Of a stretch of DNA of 34,919 nucleotides, positions 24,511 through 31,719 are shown piece by piece. Origin of the DNA: DATJYV01 sp035499415. Its GTDB lineage: Bacteria; Bacteroidota; Ignavibacteria; UBA10030. How positions within the stretch are numbered: the first letter of the stretch is position 1; every line of letters begins with the position of its first letter. The DNA lies in the NCBI GenBank assembly GCA_035499415.1, contig DATJYV010000001.1, forward strand, positions 1 to 34,919. Direction: 5' to 3'. A program made the translations under genes and the position numbers. The notes under the pieces are model-generated. The model searched no databases. It was not told the origin of the DNA and was given only the letters and a program-made list of their open reading frames with translations.

Positions 24511-25518
24511 ATGAAGAAAGCGGCAGCTCTGCTTTTCGTTCCCCTTCTCCTCATCGGCGACGGTTGCTCCCGAAGGTCCAACGCTCCGCCGATAACCGGA
24601 TGGCAGCAATTTCAGGATCCATATTTTCGGGTGACGTTCTCCTACCCCAAGGACTGGTACGTTCAGACGGAGCCCAACAAGGTGACGATCACCACTACGC
24701 AGGATGCGCTTCAAAAATTCTTCGACCCCTACTCCAAGAATCCCATCGGCGCGCAAATTCTCGTTGTCGCGGAGAAGTTCGACAGCCTTCAGGACGTCGC
24801 GAAATTCATGAGTTCCTACCGGGCGGATCTGTCGGCATCCGGATACGAGCTCAAACCGGACGAGCAAAAGCAGATCGATGGCAACCCGGCGATACAGGTG
24901 AGCTATGCCGGCCGACTCGACGAAAACACGAAGATCGCCGGAATCCGGATCGCGACGCTGAAAGACTCGACCATATACTATGTCCACTATTCCGCCTTTA
25001 ACGAACTCTACGAACCGTATAAGGTCGCTTTCGATTCCGTTCTTGCCTCGATTGCGCTGCCCAAAGCCAAGGTTGTCGCGAAGAATGTCGACCCGTCGCT
25101 CCCGGTCGACGAAATGGACAAGTTCTCCAACGATGTACTGGAGATCATGTACCCGGCAAATTTTGGACCCACGCTCAATCAGCCCAAGGGTGATGTGCAA
25201 TTCTCGATGCAAATAAAGGGATACCGGCAGGATTGCACCATCGACATCGACGTGCGTCCGGCGAAGAAGCTGACGCTTGAAAAGGTGATGAACCAGAACT
25301 CGAAGTTGATAAAGTCGACATCGAATGGGACGACGACGATCGGCGGGGAGAAGGCGAATTATCTGAACTATTCGCCCATGAAGAATATTGACAGTCGCAT
25401 TTATTTCATCGTGAAAAACGATAAGATCTATCGTATCATCTGGAACTATTACGATCCGATGAAGAAGAGCTTCCAGCCCGCGTTCGAAAAGACCGTCGCT
25501 TCGCTCCGGATCAAGTGA
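24511..25518 (+). CDS. Lipoprotein with two PsbP/DcrB-like halves
   Basis: A 335-residue exported protein. The signal sequence ends near Cys19 in a loose lipobox (IGDGC), acceptable for Bacteroidota-type lipoproteins. The first half (about 28-190) contains YFRVTFSYPKDWYV and ends in FDSVLASIALPK. The second (about 205-335) starts with a similar FSNDVLEIMYPANFG and ends in FEKTVASLRIK, so the protein looks like an internal duplication. The fold resembles PsbP/DcrB-type periplasmic proteins; function unknown. A GAAAGGA ribosome site precedes ATG 24511. A terminator follows, making this the last gene of the operon. Confidence 0.75.
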   Translation: MKKAAALLFVPLLLIGDGCSRRSNAPPITGWQQFQDPYFRVTFSYPKDWYVQTEPNKVTITTTQDALQKFFDPYSKNPIGAQILVVAEKFDSLQDVAKFMSSYRADLSASGYELKPDEQKQIDGNPAIQVSYAGRLDENTKIAGIRIATLKDSTIYYVHYSAFNELYEPYKVAFDSVLASIALPKAKVVAKNVDPSLPVDEMDKFSNDVLEIMYPANFGPTLNQPKGDVQFSMQIKGYRQDCTIDIDVRPAKKLTLEKVMNQNSKLIKSTSNGTTTIGGEKANYLNYSPMKNIDSRIYFIVKNDKIYRIIWNYYDPMKKSFQPAFEKTVASLRIK

Positions 25519-25549
25519 CACCGGCGGGAACGCATTGCACGTTCATAAG

Positions 25550-25580
25550 AAGCCGGGGTGCGTCGTGCCCCGGCTTTCCT
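25550..25580 (+). terminator. Intrinsic terminator ending the STAS-TonB operon
   Basis: AAGCCGGGG (25550-25558) pairs perfectly with CCCCGGCTT (25568-25576) around a 9-base loop, followed by TTCCTGTTT. It lies 31 bases after the lipoprotein stop. The stem is strong and the T-run is interrupted. Confidence 0.7.
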
Positions 25581-25641
25581 GTTTCAGCCGTGATGTCCCG
25601 GAGGCCATTCTCTTTCGTACATTCTCCCGCCCGATACCGTC

Positions 25642-27216
25642 ATGATCGAAAAGCCCCCGCCCATGGCTGAGACGCGCTCGTTGTTGTTCACTCAGCTGTT
25701 TCGCAAGAAAAGCCTTGACCAGCTTCAGTCCGATGCCGACAGTTCGACCGAAGCACATCTCAAGCGGTCCCTGGGAGCCATCGATCTCGTCTCCCTGGGC
25801 ATCGGGGCCATCATCGGCACCGGCATCTTCGCGGTGATAGGGACCGCCGCCGCCGGCGCCGGAGACCGTCTCGGCGCGGGACCCGCAATATCCCTTTCTT
25901 TCATCATCACGGCGATTGCGTGCGCATTCTGCGCCCTCTGTTACGCAGAGTTTGCCGCCATGGTGCCGATCGCCGGAAGCGCCTATACGTATTCGTACGG
26001 GACACTCGGCGAGGTCATCGCGTGGATCATCGGATGGGACCTGATCATCGAATATGCGGTCGGAAATGTTGCCGTTGCGATCGGATGGGCGGCGTACTTC
26101 CATCAGCTCGCGTCGGGGCTCGGCTTTCACATTCCGGCCTGGCTGGCGGCGGACTATCGATCCGCCCACCAGGCGGCGGAGGCGATCGCTGCCGGTTCAC
26201 CCGTGACATCCGACCTTGCCCTCCCTTACGAGGCGTGGGTGCATCACCCTTCAATTTTCGGAATCCCGGTCATTTTCAACTTCCTCGCCGTTCTCATTGT
26301 CGCGGCGGTCACATGGCTGCTCGTCATCGGGATCAAGGAGTCTGCCAGGGCGAATAACATCATGGTCGCTCTGAAGCTCGTCATTCTCGTCTTCTTCATC
26401 ATCGTCGGAGTGAACTATGTCAAGCCGGAGAACTGGCACCCCTTCATGCCGAACGGCTTTTCGGGAGTCTGGAGCGGGGCGAGCATCATCTTCTTTGCGT
26501 TCATCGGCTTCGACGCGATATCGACTGCCGCAGAAGAATGCCGGAATCCCGGCCGGGACATGCCCATCGGGATCCTCGGCTCGCTCGTCGTCTGCACCGT
26601 CATCTACGTCGCAACGGCCGCCGTTCTGACAGGCATGGAGCCGTGGCGCGAGCTGGGCGTGGCGGATCCGCTCGCCTCGGTATTCGCCCACGCCGGTATG
26701 AACTGGGCGGCAGGCATCATTTCGCTGGGGGCGGTTATCTCCATGACTGCCGTTCTCCTTGTCTTCCAGCTTGGCCAGCCGCGGATTTTCTTTTCCATGT
26801 CGCGCGATGGACTCCTCCCGAAGTCGTTCAGCAAAGTTCACCCGAAATATCGTACACCCCACGTGACGACGATCTGGACCGGCGTCGTGGTTGCGGTTGT
26901 CGCCGCCGTGGCCAACATCGACGAGATCGTCAACCTGACGAACATCGGAACGCTTTTTGCGTTCGTGCTCGTCTGCATCGGCATCCTCATCCTCCGTTAC
27001 ACGGACCCCGACCGGCCGCGGGCGTTCAAGACACCGTTTGTACCCGTCGTTCCCATCCTGGGAATCGCGATGTGCGTGTATCTGATGCTCGGCCTGCAGG
27101 AAATCACCTGGATTCGGTTCGGCGTCTGGCTCGTCGTGGGGCTCGTCCTCTATTTCACCTACGGATTCTGGAACAGCCGCCTCCACCCGCATCATTCATC
27201 GTCGCATCCGCATTGA
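25642..27216 (+). CDS. APC-superfamily amino-acid permease (cationic amino-acid transporter type)
   Basis: A 524-residue inner-membrane transporter with about 12-14 helices. LGAIDLVSLGIGAIIGTGIFAVIG-like sequence in helix 1 (containing GIGAIIGTGIF) is the APC substrate-binding unwound region. FFAFIGFDAISTAAEE matches helix 6 of the CAT/YfnA group. It probably carries amino acids with protons; the substrate cannot be read from sequence. ATG at 25642 or at 25663 could be used; neither has a clear ribosome site. A TACATTCT box at 25618-25625 is a poor -7 candidate. The stop overlaps the next permease start. Confidence 0.92.
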   Translation: MIEKPPPMAETRSLLFTQLFRKKSLDQLQSDADSSTEAHLKRSLGAIDLVSLGIGAIIGTGIFAVIGTAAAGAGDRLGAGPAISLSFIITAIACAFCALCYAEFAAMVPIAGSAYTYSYGTLGEVIAWIIGWDLIIEYAVGNVAVAIGWAAYFHQLASGLGFHIPAWLAADYRSAHQAAEAIAAGSPVTSDLALPYEAWVHHPSIFGIPVIFNFLAVLIVAAVTWLLVIGIKESARANNIMVALKLVILVFFIIVGVNYVKPENWHPFMPNGFSGVWSGASIIFFAFIGFDAISTAAEECRNPGRDMPIGILGSLVVCTVIYVATAAVLTGMEPWRELGVADPLASVFAHAGMNWAAGIISLGAVISMTAVLLVFQLGQPRIFFSMSRDGLLPKSFSKVHPKYRTPHVTTIWTGVVVAVVAAVANIDEIVNLTNIGTLFAFVLVCIGILILRYTDPDRPRAFKTPFVPVVPILGIAMCVYLMLGLQEITWIRFGVWLVVGLVLYFTYGFWNSRLHPHHSSSHPH

Positions 27217-28619
27217 TGAACCAGGCGGAAGGTCAGCCAAAGCTCGTCCGCGCCCTCGGCCTCCGCGAGGGGATCGCCATCCACATCGGCGATATCATGG
27301 GCTCGGGGATCTTTGTGGTTCCGGCGGTGATTGCGGGACATCTGCACGCGATGGGGCCCATCCTCATCGCCTGGATCTTCGCCGGAATGCTGACGCTCTT
27401 TGGCGCACTGACGCTCGCGGAGTTGAGCTCCATTCTGCCCGAGGCCGGGGGGCCCTACGTTTATCTCCGGAACAGCTTCGGCAGGATCTGGGGCTTCCTG
27501 TTTTCGTGGAACGATTTCTTCATTAACAAGGCCGGGTCTGCCGCCGCGCTGGCCGTTGCGTTTGCGACGTTTCTCGCGTACTTCATACCGGCGGTCGGTC
27601 CTGAACACATCTTTTATAGAGGCGAAGTCCTCGTTGCCGGCCACGGGTTCGACATCAACTTCGGGTGGACACAAGCCATTGCCATCTGTGCAATTCTCGT
27701 CGTGACGCTCGTGAACATTCGTGGCGTGAAGTTCGGTGGATGGGTGATGAATATCTTCACGTCCGCCAAAGTGCTCACCCTCCTGATCCTGGTCGCGGCC
27801 GCGTTTCTCTCGAGTCAGGGAAACGCCTCCAATTTTCTTCCCTGGTGGCCCGCGGAATGGGGCAGGTCCATGACGACGGCGTTCGGCCTCGCGATGATCT
27901 CGACGCTCTGGGCCTATGACGGGTGGATCGACGTGACGCTCAATACCGGCGAGTTCCGGAATCCGCAGCGCATCGTCCCGCTTTCGCTCCTTGTCGGGAC
28001 GGTTACCATTATCGGTCTGTACCTTGCGGCCAATATCGCGTACGCGTACATCATCCCTCTGAATGCCATGCCGGGCTCAACACGGATTGCGGCCGACGTG
28101 GCTTCCAGGGTGCTCGGTCCGTTCGGCGCGTCGCTCGTGGTCGCAGGAATCATGTGCTCGATGTTCGGCACGACAAACGGCATGCTCCTCTGCGGACCGC
28201 GCGCGCTCTACGCGGCGGGAGCAGACGGCACCATCGCGCGCGCGTTCGGAAAAGTGCATCCGAAATTCCACAGCCCGTATGTTGCCGTGACGACTCTGGG
28301 GATCTGGGGCGCACTCCTCACACTCAGCGGGACCTACGAGCAGATCATTTCGTACGTCGTCTTCGGCTCCTGGTTTTTTTATGCCATGACGGCGGCGAGC
28401 GTCATCGTGCTCCGTCGCACCATGCCGGACCGTCCGCGTCCGTACAAAGCATGGGGATATCCGTACGCGACGCTCCTCTTTGTCGCCGTGGCAGCGTGGT
28501 TCATCTGCAACACGCTCCTGGAAGATACGCGCAACGCCGTGATCGGTATCATCCTCCTCCTCGTCTCTCTCCCGTTCTATTTCTTCTGGACCAGAAAGAA
28601 GAGCACTCCTTCCGCCTGA
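27216..28619 (+). CDS. APC-superfamily amino-acid permease/exchanger (second)
   Basis: A 467-residue permease with about 12 helices. The helix-1 segment is IHIGDIMGSGIFVVP and helix 6 contains LWAYDGWIDVTLNTGEFRNPQR, which resembles the LAT/SteT serine-threonine exchanger branch rather than the CAT branch of its neighbour. ATG shares its A with the TGA of the previous gene (TGATG at 27214-27218), so the two are translated as a coupled pair. The frame stays open upstream into the first permease, but that part has no membrane-protein character. Substrate unknown. Confidence 0.92.
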   Translation: MNQAEGQPKLVRALGLREGIAIHIGDIMGSGIFVVPAVIAGHLHAMGPILIAWIFAGMLTLFGALTLAELSSILPEAGGPYVYLRNSFGRIWGFLFSWNDFFINKAGSAAALAVAFATFLAYFIPAVGPEHIFYRGEVLVAGHGFDINFGWTQAIAICAILVVTLVNIRGVKFGGWVMNIFTSAKVLTLLILVAAAFLSSQGNASNFLPWWPAEWGRSMTTAFGLAMISTLWAYDGWIDVTLNTGEFRNPQRIVPLSLLVGTVTIIGLYLAANIAYAYIIPLNAMPGSTRIAADVASRVLGPFGASLVVAGIMCSMFGTTNGMLLCGPRALYAAGADGTIARAFGKVHPKFHSPYVAVTTLGIWGALLTLSGTYEQIISYVVFGSWFFYAMTAASVIVLRRTMPDRPRPYKAWGYPYATLLFVAVAAWFICNTLLEDTRNAVIGIILLLVSLPFYFFWTRKKSTPSA

Positions 28620-28644
28620 CGCGGCGTTGAACGTCTTACGGGGC

Positions 28645-28675
28645 TTGCTCTTTCCGCGGACGAATTCTACCTTCA
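28645..28675 (+). promoter_or_regulatory. Bacteroidota-type promoter, TTG-N20-TACCTTCA, upstream of the TerC gene
   Basis: TTG (28645-28647), a 20-base spacer and TACCTTCA (28668-28675) match the recurrent promoter pattern in spacing and -7 sequence. It would leave a leader of about 120 bases before the ATG at 28803. No known riboswitch motif was recognised in that leader. Confidence 0.5.
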
Positions 28676-28802
28676 GGTGGAATGCGGCCGCGACGGTCGG
28701 GACTTCGAGAGGAGCATTGCGACCGACAGCTTCCTTCGGCGCCTGCTGCCGACTTGCCGGTCGTGCCTCGGACTTTCATTCAAAACGGAAAAAGAATTCC
28801 GG

Positions 28803-29747
28803 ATGCTGACGACGGTTCTTTCCTGGGTTGGGTTTAATCTCCTGATTCTGGCGCTTCTCGCCCTCGACCTCATCGTATTCAATCGCAAGCCCCATGAGGT
28901 CAAGGTTCGGGAGGCGCTGGCGTGGAGCTGTGTCTGGATCGCTCTCTCCCTTCTGTTCAACGTGGGCGTCTACTTCTGGAAGGGGCCCGAGGCGGGTCTG
29001 CAATTTCTCACCGGCTATCTGATCGAGAAGTCCCTCAGCGTCGACAACCTCTTCGTCTTCCTTCTCATCTTCTCGTTTTTCAAGGTTCCCCTGAAGTATC
29101 AGCACAAGGTGCTGTTTTGGGGAATTCTCGGCGCGCTCGTCATGAGGGGCACCCTCATAGGCCTCGGGGCCGCGCTCATCCGGGAATTCCACTGGATACT
29201 CTACATCTTCGGATTATTCCTTGTCGTCACCGGAGGGAGGATGGCGCTGGGTAAAGGGGACGAGAGGGAGATCCACCCCGAACGCAACTTTGTCGTACGA
29301 TTCTTCCGGTCGATCTTCCCCGTTACTCCCGGTTATCACGAAGAACGATTCTTCGTCAAGGTGGACGCAAAACGGTATGCGACCCTTCTCTTCATCGTCG
29401 TCATCGTCATTGAAACGTCCGACATCGTCTTCGCCGTCGACTCCATTCCCGCCGTCTTCGCCGTCACGACGGACTCCTTCATCGTCTACACCTCCAACGT
29501 CTTTGCGATCCTCGGCCTGCGCTCCCTCTACTTTGCCCTCGCGGGGATCATGGACCTCTTCCATTATCTGCGCCTTGGTCTCTCGGTCGTGCTGATGTTC
29601 GTCGGAGCCAAGATGCTCCTCGACATCGTCTACCCGATCTCCATCGCCGTTGCACTGGGTGTGGTTGCCGGCGTACTGACGGTGTCGATCGTGGCATCGA
29701 TTTGGAGGGCAAAGTCTACTCCGGGTGACAATCAGGCGCACACATAG
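28803..29747 (+). CDS. TerC/Alx-family membrane protein
   Basis: A 314-residue integral membrane protein with about nine helices. The two family signatures are present: SLSVDNLFVFLLIF and ETSDIVFAVDSIPAVFAV, which contain the acidic residues thought to bind metal. TerC/Alx proteins are linked to tellurite resistance and to manganese export or metalation of secreted proteins. ATG at 28803 directly precedes helix 1; a longer reading (from 28677) starts downstream of the promoter but is arginine-rich and not membrane-like. An AAAAAGAA stretch upstream is a weak ribosome site. Confidence 0.93.
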   Translation: MLTTVLSWVGFNLLILALLALDLIVFNRKPHEVKVREALAWSCVWIALSLLFNVGVYFWKGPEAGLQFLTGYLIEKSLSVDNLFVFLLIFSFFKVPLKYQHKVLFWGILGALVMRGTLIGLGAALIREFHWILYIFGLFLVVTGGRMALGKGDEREIHPERNFVVRFFRSIFPVTPGYHEERFFVKVDAKRYATLLFIVVIVIETSDIVFAVDSIPAVFAVTTDSFIVYTSNVFAILGLRSLYFALAGIMDLFHYLRLGLSVVLMFVGAKMLLDIVYPISIAVALGVVAGVLTVSIVASIWRAKSTPGDNQAHT

Positions 29748-29766
29748 CGGCCGCAAGGACGGCGAA

Positions 29767-29850
29767 TTCCGGCCAATGCCGGACGGCATTTGGCGCCGGA
29801 AGAGTCAGCAAAGCCGGTGGGGAGCGATCCCCGTGAGCGCCTGGCATCTG
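29767..29850 (+). other. Structured intergenic segment, possible RNA fold
   Basis: Between the TerC gene and the minus-strand HisKA gene, several complementary blocks lie in order. GCCAATGCC (29772-29780) pairs with GGCATTTGGC (29785-29794) across a short loop, with one bulge. Alternatively GGCGC (29792-29796) pairs with GCGCC (29837-29841), enclosing CCGG/CCGG and a GGGGA-GCGA-TCCCC hairpin (29819-29832) with a GNRA tetraloop. It may be a terminator region for the two convergent genes or a structured RNA. No family is recognised. Confidence 0.35.
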
Positions 29851-29876
29851 CCGCCGAAAGAGCAGATGAAGCGGAG

Positions 29877-29890
29877 AAGGAAATTTCCTT
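29877..29890. repeat. Perfect 14-bp palindrome AAGGAAATTTCCTT
   Basis: A perfectly self-complementary 14-mer in the convergent gap, 25 bases past the end of the HisKA gene on the minus strand. It has no loop, so it is more likely a protein-binding site or chance than a hairpin. Confidence 0.35.
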
Positions 29891-29914
29891 GGGTAGAAGA
29901 GCGGGAAGTTTGTT

Positions 29915-30472
29915 CTAGGACTTTCGCGATTCGGAGCGCGGGTCCGCCATCGTGCCGGCGGGTGACTCAATAGTGGCGTACTTTTGGGCGTTGGAGAAAT
30001 CGAGAATCGTCTTCCTGATCCGGTGCGCCCCCGCTTTTATTTCCGCAAGGTCCTTCAGCATGTCCTCGTCCTCTTTCGCCTTGCGTTCCGCCTGGTTCAG
30101 ATAGCCAAGAATGATGGCCAGGGGGTTGTTGATCTCATGCTGGAGCGTGCGGATTACTTCCCGCATCGTCGAGAGTTGAGTCTGCTGGACCGCGATTTGC
30201 CGCTCCTGTTCCAATTGGAGCCGCTCCTTCTCATCAAGGCTCGATCGATACCGGATCACACGAACGAGGACGAATGCGAGAAGCCACATCCAGATCAAGC
30301 CGTCAAAGTTCCAGAAGATCTGAAACCGGTCCATGGACGCATGCCGGATATGCCGGTAAAAACTCATCGTTGAAACGAAGTAGTAGCTGTAGATAATGTA
30401 TCCGGAGAGCACCGCGGGATATTGGGCGAAGTATCCGGACAGCAGTTTCCACCACCGTGTGAAGAGGTTCAT
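29915..30472 (-). CDS. Membrane protein with a HisKA phospho-acceptor domain but no ATPase domain
   Basis: A 185-residue protein. Two hydrophobic helices lie near residues 19-38 and 55-74, then a coiled coil (DEKERLQLEQERQIAVQQTQ region). A HisKA domain follows with an H box at His112 (LQHEINNPLAIILGYLNQ) and a second helix ending at ILDFSNAQKYATIE. The protein then stops with a short polar tail; no N, G1 or G2 box of a HATPase_c domain is present, and the downstream DNA does not encode one in any frame I could see. It could be a truncated kinase, a substrate of another kinase's ATPase domain, or a membrane phosphotransfer protein. Confidence 0.8.
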   Translation of the reverse strand: MNLFTRWWKLLSGYFAQYPAVLSGYIIYSYYFVSTMSFYRHIRHASMDRFQIFWNFDGLIWMWLLAFVLVRVIRYRSSLDEKERLQLEQERQIAVQQTQLSTMREVIRTLQHEINNPLAIILGYLNQAERKAKEDEDMLKDLAEIKAGAHRIRKTILDFSNAQKYATIESPAGTMADPRSESRKS

Positions 30473-30615
30473 GAGGGGCTTTCTTGGGGGTTGGGCCGTG
30501 ACGAGGGAAAGTATGATGGGATCAAGGTCGTCAGAAATTCTTTCGGTGTCAAGGTATGCAATCGTTTGTGGGCAAAGGGCTTAGACGCGATTTGACTTGC
30601 CCTGTGTTCCGGAGA

Positions 30616-30646
30616 TTGCACGGCGCCGGGCGAATCTTTACCTTGA
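30616..30646 (+). promoter_or_regulatory. Bacteroidota-type promoter, TTG-N20-TACCTTGA, for the 107-aa gene
   Basis: TTG (30616-30618), a 20-base spacer and TACCTTGA (30639-30646). The ATG at 30668 is 21 bases past the -7 box, so the leader is very short. A similar TACCTTGA reads on the other strand at 30556-30549 toward the HisKA gene, but with no TTG at the right distance. Confidence 0.5.
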
Positions 30647-30667
30647 AGGTATACGTAAAGTGATGAT

Positions 30668-30991
30668 ATGGGAATCCGAATTCAGACTTCCGACTACAAG
30701 CAGGCGCTCCGGGTTCAGATGGATGCACCGCCGGCAGGGGTCCGCATCCAGTTTCAGCCGAGCGTTGAGCGGCAGCGATCGGGGTTTGAGGCAATTGCGA
30801 CGTTCGTACTCGAAATTGAGAAGACCGTAAGACCGAAAGAAGTCAGCGCGTGGTTGTGCCACGAGTTCGCCGGAGGCGAAGAGAAGACCATCACGATCGG
30901 CCAGGAAGTTGTACGGCTCACGGAAAACGAAGTTACACGGGTGATGCAGGAACACATGCGCGCTGACCTCCGCGCGCGTGGCAGACGTTGA
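30668..30991 (+). CDS. Unrecognised 107-residue protein
   Basis: A small soluble protein with no signal peptide or membrane segment. It alternates hydrophobic and charged residues, probably beta-rich in the first 60 residues (VRIQFQPSVERQ, FEAIATFVLEIEK). A final helix (TENEVTRVMQEHMRADLRARGRR) ends in a basic tail. I recognise no family. Support comes from the promoter element just upstream, an uninterrupted frame and codon use like its neighbours. The ribosome site is weak. A DinB-fold gene follows after 81 bases. Confidence 0.6.
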   Translation: MGIRIQTSDYKQALRVQMDAPPAGVRIQFQPSVERQRSGFEAIATFVLEIEKTVRPKEVSAWLCHEFAGGEEKTITIGQEVVRLTENEVTRVMQEHMRADLRARGRR

Positions 30992-31072
30992 CGCGGGCCG
31001 GCGGGCCCGGGCATCGATCATCCTTCCCTTCACGCTTCGCTCATTTCCCCCAATCCCAAAAAACGATCTTCG

Positions 31073-31663
31073 ATGAGAACATCATGCGCGCTGTTGCTCC
31101 TCCTCGTGGTCTCTGTCTCGGCATCCCGCAGTCTGGCACAGGATCGGCAGCCGGAAAAAAAGCCGGTGCCTGCGGTCAGCCCGTCCCAGGAAATTCTGCG
31201 CCTGTGGAAGGAGGTCCATCGGAAGCTGATCGCTATGGCGGAGGATTTTCCGGAAGATAAATTCGACTTCCGCGGTCAGAAGGATGAGCGCACATTCGTG
31301 GAAAATCTTCTGCACGTGGCGGCGGAGGACGGTCGAATGATGAGCGCGATCAAAGGAGCTCCCGTCGGATGGCAGAAGCAGGAAGCGCCCACGCGGGACG
31401 ATTTCAAGACGCGCGACCAGATTGTCGGATTTCTCCGGCAGACGGAGGATGCGGGAGAGAAGCTGATTGTGGAACAGGGGGACGAAGGACTCAATCGGGA
31501 GATCAAGTATCCGTACGGCAACAGGATGGTTCACGCCTCGTTCGGCTGGAGCGACATCATCGAGCATGCGGGAGAACACTACGGCCAACTCGTGGTATAC
31601 TATCGGGTGAACCAGCTCGTTCCACCGGAATCGAGGCCGCAGAAGCAGCCGCCGCGGCCATAA
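31073..31663 (+). CDS. Secreted DinB-superfamily protein
   Basis: A 196-residue protein with an N-terminal signal peptide (CALLLLLVVSVSASRSLAQ, cleavage after Ala22). It carries a DinB/YfiT four-helix domain. The three metal-binding histidines expected for the fold are His81 (NLLHVAAED), His165 and His169 (EHAGEHYGQL). DinB-like proteins are metal-dependent enzymes, often thiol transferases or hydrolases, but no substrate is suggested here. It has a proline-rich end (PPRP). A strong GC hairpin follows the stop. Confidence 0.85.
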   Translation: MRTSCALLLLLVVSVSASRSLAQDRQPEKKPVPAVSPSQEILRLWKEVHRKLIAMAEDFPEDKFDFRGQKDERTFVENLLHVAAEDGRMMSAIKGAPVGWQKQEAPTRDDFKTRDQIVGFLRQTEDAGEKLIVEQGDEGLNREIKYPYGNRMVHASFGWSDIIEHAGEHYGQLVVYYRVNQLVPPESRPQKQPPRP

Positions 31664-31670
31664 ATGAAGA

Positions 31671-31693
31671 ACCCGGGCGGTGCTCGCCCGGGT
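31671..31693. terminator. Strong GC hairpin between convergent genes
   Basis: ACCCGGGCG (31671-31679) pairs perfectly with CGCCCGGGT (31685-31693) around GTGCT. It lies eight bases after the DinB-like stop and 27 bases from the end of the opposite-strand Spy-like gene. No T-run follows on the plus strand; the minus side is moderately T-rich. Probably a bidirectional transcription end. Confidence 0.5.
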
Positions 31694-31719
31694 CCACATG
31701 AATACTTCCAACCATCGTG

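Noticed and set aside
26538..27215. N-terminal extension of the second permease into the first
   Set aside because: The extension is the first permease read in another frame and is polar and Arg-rich. The TGATG junction at 27214 gives a proper start.
28677..28802. 42-codon N-terminal extension of the TerC protein
   Set aside because: It is charged and cysteine-containing, unlike the family, whose first helix starts directly after the ATG at 28803.
28620..28802. Possible yybP-ykoY manganese riboswitch before terC
   Set aside because: None of the conserved loop sequences could be found by eye in the leader.
29767..29850. Cyclic-di-GMP-I or cobalamin riboswitch in the terC-HisKA gap
   Set aside because: A GCAAAGCC block and a GNRA hairpin are suggestive, but the remaining conserved core is missing and no gene lies downstream on that strand within reach.
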